Below are positions 38,245 through 48,868 of a stretch of DNA of 64,000 bases, one piece after another. How positions within the stretch are numbered: the first letter of the stretch is position 1; the number at the start of each line of letters is the position of its first letter. Below the pieces are notes generated by a model. It had not been told where the DNA came from. It searched no databases and saw nothing but the letters and a program-made list of their open reading frames with translations. Source of the stretch: Rallus limicola (Eukaryota; Chordata; Aves; Gruiformes; Rallidae); the NCBI GenBank assembly GCA_022605955.1, contig JAKCOZ010000001.1, positions 102,394,211 through 102,458,210 of the forward strand. Reading direction: 5' to 3'. Both the position numbers and the translations under genes were made by a program.

Positions 38245-38818
38245 TGTCGTGGTTTCACCCTGGCTGTGGGCCGAGATCCACGCAGCTGCCTGCTCCTTAA
38301 AGTAAAAGAGCAGGAGAAAAGGGAAAGGGGGCGGGGGGGAACAAGGGAAAGGAAAAGGAAGGGGCAAATAACTCCAAAACCAAGAGACTAAGAGGCCCAT
38401 GGTTTGGGATAAGGATAGTTTACTAAGATAACAGAAAAATAAAATACAACAATGCTAGCAGGACTTTAGAGCAAAAGAATATGAAACTATTGATACACAA
38501 TGCAGTTTCTCACCGAACCACACAACTCAGGCCGCACCACCCAGAGCCGTCCTGGAACCCGACCGCCCCCCAAGACCCTCACGTCCCAGAACCGCCCCGC
38601 TTCTTCCTCCCATCAGCCCCCCTTTATCCTGTGCAGGACGTAATTGGCATGGAATACTCTCTTTGGCCCATCTGGGTCACCTGTCCTGGTTTTGACTGTC
38701 TGACTGCAACTAAAAACATCAGGGTGTTATCAGCACTGCTTTCATTTTAACTCCCAAACACAGCATTCCATCCGCTGCTACAAATGAAGTTAACTCTATC
38801 CTGACTGAAACCAGGACA
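38245..38818 (-). mobile_element. Solo LTR of an endogenous retrovirus (avian TGTCCTGG type)
   Basis: Read on the minus strand it starts TGTCCTGGTTTCAGTCAGG, continues 'atagagttaactt' and 'atgctgtgtttgggag', and ends GGTGAAACCACGACA. That matches the layout I know from a very common bird endogenous retrovirus LTR family (inferred to be ERVK/ERVL-like). A TATA-like 'gataaagg' lies near 38625-38632. Flanks are CTCT on both sides (38241-38244 and 38819-38822), extendable to CTCTT if the first T is shared, so the target duplication is 4-5 bp. There is no internal region, hence a solo LTR of 574 bp. A G-quadruplex motif lies at 38321-38347 on the plus strand. Confidence 0.88.
38321..38347 (+). other. 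Canonical G-quadruplex motif within the LTR
   Basis: Four G-runs, GGG (38321-38323), GGGGG (38327-38331), GGGGGGG (38333-38339) and GGG (38345-38347), are separated by loops of 3, 1 and 5 bases. This fits the G3+N1-7 rule. It lies toward the 3' part of the LTR as transcribed from the minus strand, so an LTR-sense transcript would carry the C-rich complement. Confidence 0.8.
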
Positions 38819-40440
38819 CTCTTAAAATTGTTTGAAAGAGTGGTAGAAGTAGAAAGGGAAACAATTATAGTTTAATTTTAGCAAACCTTAAATATTTCAT
38901 TTTGATTTGGGGATAAAGGCATATGAATGCAAAAATATTTTTATTTACTTTTTCATAATATATTAAAATATTACTTTTATTATAATTCCTGTTGCATTTT
39001 TAAACTAAAATATTTTTTACAAAAGCAATCACAGTTTGTAAAATATGGTCTTCTGTGGTTTTAAAATTCTTTCATTGAGGATCTCTTACAGTGATATTGA
39101 AGAGTGGTATCTCCTTTCAAGATAGAATACAGAAGACCCATTAATGAATTTTACCGTTTACTCACAGCAGTTATTTTGAAGGATGTTTTCAAATGTTTGT
39201 TTCAATGACACATTTCAAGACTGGAGTTTTTGCTGCTCTGGACACAGTTTAGAAACTTTTTGTTAAGTTCCACAGAAAAAGTAATGTGCTGGAAGAAAAC
39301 GTGATGAGTTTCTTTTGCAGAATTATTGCAACTTTCCTTTGTTCACCATCTGAAAGAAGGAATGCATTGGTCCAAAGTGAATCACAAGTTTAAGTTTATA
39401 TTTAAATACATTTTAAAATGAAAAAGCAAAAACAAAATCACAAATTTGCTTTATCGAACAACCTTTAATTCCATGCATCTAAGAAGTTGTTGTTTAGTTG
39501 CAAGATTTAAAGGACACTTGAAAGACTTTTTAAATTCTTTTAGGGAGTTTCTCTGCTTGTAAATATATTCCATGAAGACAACAGGTCAACAACCTTCTTT
39601 TTATATGTACATGGCTGTACTCCTGCCTATTTCCAACACTTGTTTTACTGTGATCTTACATTCAAGTAACTTTTGGGAACACTTGAACACTACCCTCCCT
39701 CCCCCTCAACTCCTACCTCCTCCCAGTAAGTGTGCTTTGGTTGCAAAGGTTTGGAATGTCCCCCTTTCCTGGTAACTCTGCTTTTGTTTGGATTATGAAC
39801 TTCTGCAACATGTAACTCAAAAGACATTCAGTTTCCAAGAGTAAAAAGAGATTGATGAATTGTAGGGATATTTTTTTTATGAAGCAAAGTGCATTCCAAA
39901 CATTTTTCCCATGACAAAAATGTTCTATTTGCATAAATAGGCTATGTATACAGAGTATATATATACACATATATCTACAGAATAATCTTGAATAGATCTT
40001 TGAGGTTGTAAATTTCTCCCATGACCTGATTTCTCTGTGTCAAAAAATTATATTACAGTAGGAAATTTCAATTATATTAAGAGTTACATTTAACAATATA
40101 CATCTAAATGGCGACACTGCAGACATCAAGGCATGTTATTTCTGATAAGAAGATATAAGTAATTGGAAAATAAAAAATATTCAATCACCAAGCCTCATTG
40201 AGCTCTATCCTGTATTGTTACAAAATGCAAAATTCTGCTATTGCTAAACAGTTAGTTTGGAAGTAAGAAATGGGAGTAAGTTTATTTTAATATCTTTGTT
40301 CAATCTTCTTTTTCATCAGTATTCTTCTTTATTCTTTTATGTTCTACTTCTTTTGAAAGATAGCATCATGACTTTATAAAATTTCAAAAGGTCATGGACA
40401 GCTGAAAGCATGCCTTCAAATTCTAAAAATGGTACCAAAT
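38819..40440. other. Unique, very AT-rich sequence, no gene seen
   Basis: Bases 38870-39020 are almost pure A/T with ATATT-type words, resembling matrix-attachment-like sequence. A TA/CA microsatellite-like patch lies at 39946-39975. No repeat family or exon was recognised. Confidence 0.55.
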
Positions 40441-40896
40441 AGAATCACAGATCACAAGGTTGGAAAAGACCTTTAAGATCATCAAGTCCAACAGTGCCCA
40501 TCCTGTGCTAAACCATATCCCCAAGTACCTCATCTACCCTTTTTTAAACACATCCAGGGATGGTGACTCAACCCTGCCCCGGGAAGCATATTCCAGGCCC
40601 CAACAACTCTTTCAGTAAAAAAATTTTTCCTGACATTTAATCTGACCCTGCCCTAGCACAACTTTGTGCGACTTCCCCTTGACTTCCTTTCAGGTAGTTG
40701 TAGGAAGTGATAAGGTCTCCCCTCAGCCTCCTCTTCTCCAAACTAAACATCTCCAGCTCCCTTAGCTGCTCCTCATATGATTTGCCCTTCAGGCCCTTCA
40801 TCATCCTGGCTGCTCTTCTCTGGACTCGCTCGAGGACTTCAATGCCCAGAACTGGTCACAGTATTTGAGGTGCGGCCTCACCAATGCCAAGTACAA
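40441..40896 (-). mobile_element. CR1 LINE, 5'-truncated 3' end, antisense
   Basis: On the plus strand it starts 'agaatcacagatcacaaggttggaaaagacc', the complement of the CR1 3' tail. It continues with 'tttaagatcatcaagtccaac', 'ccagggatggtgactcaacc', 'caggtagttgtaggaagtgataaggtctcc', 'ctgctcttctctggactcgctcgaggacttc' and 'tttgaggtgcggcctcacca'. This is the reverse complement of the same CR1 type as 36636-37573 (the ORF2 C terminus and UTR). Homology stops near 40896. About 455 bp, non-coding. Confidence 0.95.
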
Positions 40897-43710
40897 CACT
40901 CAACATTTTCCATCTTCTCCATTCATCTAGACAAAGTTTCTAAAACATTTACTCCTGATTAAGTGGGAAAGGAATAACTATCAACACAGTAGTGGAAAGT
41001 TGTACTGTGACTTGGCCATAAACTTTGTAACCTCTTAACATTGAATAGAAGCTGAACTGTGTTAGATATGTAACTCTGATTTTAGCAGAGATTGCTGCCC
41101 GCTGGAGACTTTGAATGAAGCAATCTGTTTTTTTGTGTACAATTGCAGATTGAGAATTTTATACATCAATTTATGTTATAAAAGCATGGTTCTTAAACCT
41201 TGTATTTTCATGATCTTCAAACGTTTATTTAGCTGTAGGTACTGCATATGAATTAGTACTGGGTTAGTTTTGTTTGTTTGGGGTTTTTTTTGGTTAATAC
41301 AAAATCACGATTACAGTCTGAATACAAAACTAAAACTAGATTTGATAATCCTTCCTTGTTAGAAAGCAATAAATTACTATAGAATAACATTAAGGGGGAA
41401 AAGTAATTCAAAATTACATTGCAGTAATTGAAACAATGATTTCAACCAATATTTGCCTTTGAAGAGTGAGAGGTTAGAAATTTGATTATACTTTTATCAT
41501 AACTAACCTCACAGTTCTTTATTTTTCTAAAAGTGTGCAAACTTCCAAACTACCTGTGGATTTATTTCCTGTACTTCTAGTATGACCATTATTTCTTTTA
41601 GCATACTCAAAATTGTTCCCACTAAAGGCAGCATCATGAACATTATCTGCTTCTCAGCAACCTAGAATTATAAAACAGTTTTTCACTTTTTCTTAGTCAT
41701 TATGTCTATATACCAGGATGGATTTCTGAAATATATTCCATTTATGTGCTTTGACAAAAGATGTTATGTGAGTAGAGCTTATAAGTATCATAAACATGCT
41801 GGGTATGGTTGTCTTTTTAAAGGTATGTTTTTTTACACACATAGGGGCCAAATATAACTGCTATGACACAGAAGGACTACAGAATGTCTCCAGTAAGAAT
41901 GTTAATTTTAATTTTATGTTTATAGAAGTAATTTTCATTAAAAGTTTATTAATTTCTGGACTAAAGTATAATTTTACATGTGGCCTTCAAGAGAGAAATA
42001 ACATTTTTCCTTTTTATAAAGGATAACAATCCCTTCCTGGTAGAAAATAGTGGTGTCTCTATACTTCCCATGTGCTAATAATCATTAAATTTTATATATT
42101 TTTCACATTTTTAATGTTTAAATATGATTAAAGCTTCCTTTGATAAAAATAATTTAAAAATTTTCTCTACTTATGTCCTTGAATTCTTACATTATTTATC
42201 TTGATGTTGCTCCTACCTATTTTTCACAGTGGACAAAAGCCACATGCCCCTGAAATTTAGTTGCTCCCTCATAAAAGGTGATTGTTTGCTAAGATACCCA
42301 TTAAGGGAGAGGTTAAAATTTTATGGGAGGTGAATATCTTTGTTATCAGCCACACCCTAGCATTGTACTTGCACACACTTTGGACACTGAGATGGAAAAC
42401 TCAGAGTTTGAGGTTTAAAAGAGGGAGGAGAAGAAAAAAACAAACCAAAACACAAACCAGAGCTAGTGCCAAAAACCATGTGCCAAGAAAGCCAACTCTC
42501 TCCATTTTCAACTACTAGTACAAGGTATGAAAGACTACTTCCAGATGCTACTGAAGTTCATGATGATGTTTGCAGTCAACATTAGTAGGTAGGATCAGAC
42601 CATTATTTTTCTAACTTTGGTTAACCACAAAATATTAGAAACTAAAATGATGGCAGACTTATTTAAGGACAAATGGGTTGAGGCATTTTTAAATGATTCT
42701 AATGTTACATTATCACCTTCCCCCTTCCATTTGATGCCCTTTTTGCTGGCTTTCTCACATCACAACTCATTTCCAACCATAAATATATGAAAACAACTAC
42801 AGCAGTAATTCTTCAGATGGTATATTATACAAAGATGTTGTGGTAAATGCAGAGCTTCTCCAATGGGGTGTTTCTGGTGGTAATGTTGGGTATGTGACGG
42901 TGCTGCAAGAAAGTGCAGGCTGAAGTGTGGCAGGAAAAAACAAGGGATGACACCAAAAAAAGTTCTCTCTCTTCTCCTACCTTTGAGATTGCCACAGCTA
43001 CCTCCCTCCAGCCACATTTCCTGCTCTGCCCTAGCCACCCCAGAGCAACTCAGTTCCCAATGAATTAGCATGTTGGAATAGCCTCTCAGACTTCTGACTT
43101 ATCTGTGTGTGTACATTCATATATTAATTTGCATATATATGAAAAACACTGGAAAAAGTGTGTGTGTGGCAGAGAATGAGAAATGGAGTGACATATGGTA
43201 AAGCATATAGAGAGCCAATGACATATGTCATGATCTATTTGATTGAAAATATCACAGATCCTTGTTTAATATAACTGGCTGGTAACTTGGATATTTCAGG
43301 GAAATGTATCATGTCACATTATAGTATTTTTGATATACCGTATCTTGAATATGGCAGATTGTTTACACATTTCAAATTTTGTTCTCATAGTTCTGCCTAA
43401 CATTGATATAGTATAGTAGTAGGAACCTATGAAGAAGTTGAGACTAGGCAGGATCTAAAACATTTTGCCACAGGAATTCTGTATATGAGTATTACTTATT
43501 TTCCTTTTTATATATGTGCAGTCAGCTCTAGTGGCTCAGTTTATGTTTTGGTTTCAAATGCCAAGTTTAGCTTGGCTCTGCAACCAAAGATTTTGGTTTA
43601 CCAGAGTCTAATGGTAGCTTTTCGATTAAAGTTACCCATATAAAGACATTTGAATGAAAAGTTTAGAATGTTTTACATAGTTTTCTAATTTTTTTTTGTT
43701 GCAAAATGGA

Positions 43711-43730
43711 GAGCATTAATATTAATGCTC
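43711..43730. repeat. 20-bp perfect palindrome
   Basis: GAGCATTAATATTAATGCTC is its own reverse complement with no spacer. It contains two ATTAAT homeodomain-type cores in inverted orientation. The bases just outside do not extend the symmetry. Confidence 0.9.
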
Positions 43731-46240
43731 AATTAAAAATAAACCTAGAATGTGGATTGTATACAACACAGAAAACAAGAATGTAAAATACCTGAAATGA
43801 TCCATATAGCCACAAGACGTAGTTGCCTTTTCTTGCATCTCTTCTAGGAAGAGGAATTCATAAATCTCTGGATTAGACACCTGTAGTAGTCTGCTCATCC
43901 AGAAAAGAGTGAGGTTTCTTGAACAGAAAAATATTAGAAGGTGGCCTAAATAGCCAAAGTGTGGCTTATTGTTTTAGACCAAGCCCTGAGTATCAGTCTG
44001 CCTCACTACTGTCTAGGTTCTCACACTTGTGCAGGATCGGTAACTGCACTACAGAATAAGAAATTAAAAACCCCAAAATATACAAACATTCTGTGTAAAC
44101 TCTATGGAAGCTAGAAAGATATCTAGAATTGAACTCAAACTTTCATTTTCCTCAAAACTGCTGGTGAAAGAAATTTATGGAGATTTCACTGCTGTTGAAG
44201 TAGAAAGCTGAGAATATATTTCAAGAGTATACAAGTATTCTAAAGCAAATAATTGACAGATAATTGCATTGGTGGTAGCTGATCCAAACTAAATTTAAGT
44301 GCTTAAACAAAAACCCAATGTGACGCAATGGTTTCCTCGTACCGTGGTGGATTGTCAGTTCTGATCATTTATGAAAGACAGTTTCTTATCCAACACTATT
44401 GTTTTCATCCAATACTAATGCTTACATGGAGTTACATCTGTTTATATTACTGAAGTGTCATATAAACATAAATCAAAGCAAAGAATAAATATTTGCAGCT
44501 GTTTTACTAATAAACCCCAATAACTTTTGGCAAGTTGTTCTTGCCTGTAACTGTAAAGCGCTGAGACAGTGCTGCAAACAGACAGATAGGAACACACACA
44601 AAAGAGAAACTAGAATCATCTAGCCCTTTTTCTACAGAAGTTTGCAAAACAGTGCCTGTAGTGGCCTTAAAGGTGAAAATGTCTTTGTGAATCTGTCCTG
44701 CTCTTAACTTTGTGGCTAACCCCATGTCAGTGCAAAACCAAAACCAAACAAAACAATATGACACAAAAGAAAAAACCTGCTTCTGGTATTTCATGGATCA
44801 CACTTTTTTGGAGTTCATCTTTCCTTGCAGTACATTCTGACCTTGTGTTTCTCTAGTTCTCACCTAAAAGATTGCCTCTCTGTCTCCATCCCTATGTATG
44901 GTACAAGGCCTTATTTCTGATACCAAATTGTGATAGTAAGCAGATCATAAAACTTTCCCATAAATATGGATGCTTTAACTGTACAGAACAATTCATATTA
45001 ACTGGTGTTAGATGGAAGTGTATGTTGACAAACAAATAGGGATCATTTTTTGCTTCACATAAGAAAAAAAAATTAAAGAGATGATATGAAGAAATACCAT
45101 ACTAACCTTATTCCTTTACCATACATCACTGCTTTCAATTCTAGCTGTCAATGTTAGACAGAAAATGTCCAATGGAGGATAAGTAGAAAGGCTTCTTCTA
45201 TCTCTCTGTCACCCACATTTTCTTGTATTAAAGGCAGAGAAGCAATTCAAGCATCACTTGGTTGATAGAGCTTATGACAGGAAATGAGCAAGAAGGGGAG
45301 GAGGAAAAGGTAAAATTGAATCAATACCAAAAAAGGAAAGTCAGCTGTGGCTATGCAATAGTTGCCCATGTGAGAGAAGAGAGCAAAAAAGACATATACC
45401 ATTGAAAGCAAAGGAAGGCAAATAGAATACGTTAACATGGACAACTGTGAAAGGGGAGGAATAGCTGTAAAAGCACTTGATGGGACTATCTTTAAGGGTA
45501 GATTTATGTACATTGTCTTAGGAAAGTGATATCTTTTTGGAGCAGTGTAGGGATAAAGCTGACAGATATTGCAAATTTGATATTTAAAGAAAGGATATAT
45601 GCAGAAACAGGTATGAGATCAACAAGACAGAGAGGTGGTAAAGGCAAACAAGAACAAAAAAAAGGAAAGGAAATTAAAATTTAGACATTGCAGAAGATGT
45701 AGAAATGGAATATTTCCTTGGAAAACAAACAGTTATAAGGATTTCCTTTTGAAAATGTTGTGACATAATTTTGTTTAAAACAACATTGTGCCAATCATAC
45801 TATTTTTCAATTGAAGTTTTGTTCTGGCCTAGAACACTTACTGGCATTTATATAATGCTGTATTGTAATTATTCACAACATTTGTTGATTAAGTTATCCT
45901 ACAGCATTTAGAATTCTCTAAACAAAGTAAAGAAGAATCAGTGTTTGCTTCCCTAATATTCAACTCTGATATTGGAATCTGCTAAAGTCTAAACAGAGCT
46001 GGAAATTAAAATGGGCAAAGAACCAACAATTAGAACAATCTGAAACCAATGTTCCACCAGTAAAGTAATTTTTAAAAAAATCCTTATACGACTGTCTTGC
46101 ATTTCGATGATATTCAGGTATACATTTTTGAACAGAAGCCTATATGCATTGCCCTGAAATTTCAGTGCTTCAAATGGAAACTTTAATATGAACAGGCCAA
46201 CATTTTACTATGGAATTTGTGTATATTTTTCATCCTATCT

Positions 46241-46308
46241 GGTTGGGTTTTGGGTTTTTATTGTTTTTTTTTTTTTCCTGGGGTGGTTTTTTTTGGTTTT
46301 TTTTGTTC
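46241..46308. repeat. T/G low-complexity run
   Basis: An irregular GGTTTT/TTTG-rich run containing a 13-base T stretch (46265-46276 region). It has no strict period and no coding meaning. Confidence 0.85.
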
Positions 46309-46947
46309 ACCATTCTTATCTAGAGGGCTAGAATTTGCAAACTAAAAAAGTATAAACAACTGTTTGAGAATCAAAAGAAGAACTCTCCATATTTTAATAC
46401 CTTCCTGACATTTTGAAATCACTTTAGTGGAATGGGCAAGAAGAGCAAACAAAATAATTAGCTTGAGGTGAAGCAATCATGAGTCTGTAGGAAAGGAGGA
46501 AAGTAAACAGGAGAGTTGGGACTCTGCTTCAGGGCAATGTATTGTGTTTTTTTCATGGAGCACTCACAGTATTCTCTGAGAAGGCTGTCCAAGAGGCCCA
46601 ATTGATTTTTTAAGGGATATTTTTTGATAACTTCAGGAACTTGTCCTTTCGTAGTGGAGGAAAACGAAGAATTTCGGCAATATGCCTGCTTGGCCAAATG
46701 GGAAGCTTTCTAAGACCTAAACCAAAAAAAGTGGGTATACAAGAGTCAGAAACTAGTATTAATAACAAAAGGACTGACAATAAAAGTCTGTTAGGTTTGG
46801 CCCCTTCATCCACCATAATGGACAGAGAAGTAATGTCTGTTTTCTGACTCTTACATATGCCAGCATAGTTTGGGATGGAGAGGAGCAGGCAACAGTGAGG
46901 GAGTAGCATGTTAAAGGTTACTTATAGAAGTTTTATATACACACAAA

Positions 46948-47600
46948 TGCATGGGACTGGATGAGATTCATCTGTAAGCAAAAAAATAGCTGGCAAATGC
47001 AATTTTACATCCCCTGCTTAACATCTGTGAAAAATCAAAGCAAATCGGGAATGTTTCTGAAGACTCAAGAGTAATGTTAAACTCAACTTTGAAAAAGGCA
47101 AGAAGGAAAACCTAGGAGACTGTAAATTGGGTTTCCACATCTCAGAACTTGGAAAGGTCATGGAGCACATCAACCTGGAATTAATTTTCAAACACACAAA
47201 ACCCAAGAAAGTAATTGGGAATAATCAAAATGGAGTTACAGCAGGCAAATAAAGCTTGGACAATCTCACTTCTTTCTACAATAAATGGACTGGCTATGGA
47301 ACTTTCATTTGGAAGCCTAGGAAATGTCATCTGATAGGTGGTTTAGGAATTAGCCCACGTGGTTAAATTTGAAGCATAATGACCTGTTCCTTGATATTAA
47401 CTTGGCAATATGAGAAATAACACAGTATTTATACAGTAGCCCCCACTATCCAACCTCTTCATCAACAATGTGAACAATGATCACATCAGTACACCATCAG
47501 TAAAGTAGTGGTTGACAAGAAATCAAGGGCAGTGGCTGAAACAATGGACACAGAGAATCTTCCTTCTTAAAAAATTTCAAGACTGGACTAGACAAAGAAC
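46948..47600 (+). mobile_element. Ancient, decayed CR1-like LINE ORF2 fragment
   Basis: The blocks appear in the order expected of CR1 reverse transcriptase coding DNA. 'tgggactggatgagattcatc' at 46952-46972 comes first, then 'ttgaaaaaggcaagaaggaaaacc' at about 47089-47113 (the 'FKKGKKED' region). Next is 'aaggtcatggagcacatc' at 47154-47171, then 'aagaaagtaattggga' and 'cttctacaataaatgga' at 47270-47287. Last is 'aacctcttcatcaacaatgtgaacaatg' at about 47452-47480, the NIFIND equivalent. Frames are destroyed by many stops and indels. It overlaps the RT region retained by the copy at 36636 but is far more diverged. The 3' border is soft. Confidence 0.7.
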
Positions 47601-48399
47601 AGCCTCTATCCATGGCTGAAATGGCAGTTACCATGCTCCTCTCTCTACAAGAGACCTAATTTACATTAGCATGCAATGTAGGAATGATTCAATACCACAC
47701 ACACAGGAATAGCTGCTATTTGTATCAGCTTTTCAGCTGAAGATATTGCACCATCAGAAGCTGAGCTGACCTTAACTCAGTGCTCCTCAGGGTATTCATG
47801 AATCTTCTGACCAGAATGTGCTTGTGATTATTTGCCAAATATTATGCAATTTGTTACTAAATGTTTAAAACAAATACTTCAAGTAATTCTAAAACAACAA
47901 TTTAGGTTTTCCTTACTCTATGCCTGTCTGAACACTTTCACCTTTCCTCCCCCATGCCATTTGTTTTAAGTATGAGCCATGACTATATTAGTTATTCAAG
48001 ATTTATTTTGATCTCTTCTAGTATCAATTGTTCTGTGTTATAAAATTATGTGTAAATGTAATTTTTGTGGGATTCTACTAGACCTTCCTTTAAAATTTAG
48101 CTATCAGCTCAAGGAGCTTAGATTACTAGAAGTAAAAGCTCATCCAAAAGATGATAAAGTTTCTTGTAGTTGCTGATATTAGTATGCTAACACAAATTCT
48201 CTAATTGTCTTTGCTTTCAAAAAAATCCAAGTTCCCTGTCCTGCTATGTTCAAAGTCAACATTTGGCACCATTTGATAAAGATCACTTAATTATACTGAG
48301 CAAATGTTAAAGAGGAGTTTCTTTTTCAATATTTATGATACTCAAAATTTAGAAAGAAGAAACATATAGACAATCCATTTATTTACGTGCAATGAATCT
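47601..48399. other. Unique sequence, no gene seen
   Basis: May include faint extensions of the old CR1 at its left end. Otherwise it has no repeat, exon or RNA gene that I can recognise. Confidence 0.5.
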
Positions 48400-48868
48400 A
48401 GGAGGAGGAAGCATTAACTTTCTTCAAAGCAGCCTGAGTGGTGCTGTGTTTTGGGGTTGTATCTACAGCAGTGTTTTAGGTGTTTGCTGAGCAGTGCTTT
48501 CATGGCATCAAAGTTTTCTCTGTTTCTTAGTCTGTACCCTCAGCAAGTATTCTGGGAGTGGGCAAGAGGCTGGCAGGGGACATGGCTGGACCAGCTGACA
48601 GGAATTGACTGGAGGGATAGTCCAGACTAGATGATGTTTTGCTCAGGAATAAAAACTGGAGTTTTGGTCTTTCCAAAGTAGCCATTGCTTTTATACTGGA
48701 TGAATATCGATCTGCTTATGATAGCTGATAAATTATTGCTGTGAATAATTCTTTATCTTTTTTCTTTCCTTTAGTATTTAAACTGCCTTTATCTCAACCT
48801 GTTCCTATTCTGTCCTACATACTGTTGGGCGGTGGGGGGGTCTGACTAGGTGGGAGGATGTGTGCACA
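48400..48868 (+). mobile_element. Decayed solo LTR of an avian endogenous retrovirus
   Basis: It matches the layout of the same broad LTR type as 38245-38818, in plus orientation and much more diverged. Blocks in order are 'cattaactttcttcaaag', 'ggtgctgtgttttgggg', 'gtttgctgagcagtgctt' (48482-48499), 'aggggacatggctggaccagctgacag' at about 48576-48602, and a TATA-like 'gaataaaaactgg' at 48646-48658. Then come 'tttctttcctttagtatttaaactgcctttatctcaacc' at about 48761-48799 and a G-rich block (48825-48840). The terminal TG and CA and the target duplications are no longer recognisable, so both borders are approximate. Confidence 0.72.

Larger units (their letters stand above)
40897..46947. other. 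Unique AT-rich sequence, no supported gene
   Basis: No repeat family recognised. It contains a 20-bp perfect palindrome at 43711-43730, a purine-rich stretch at about 45290-45700 and a T/G low-complexity run at 46241-46308. The minus-strand frames at 42760-43071 and 46610-46909 (about 100 codons each) show no known domain. Confidence 0.5.

Noticed and set aside
33806..38818. The two LTRs at 33806 and 38245 as the two ends of one provirus
   Set aside because: They differ in length and sequence, each has its own target duplication, and the DNA between them is unique sequence plus a CR1, with no retroviral gag, pol or env.
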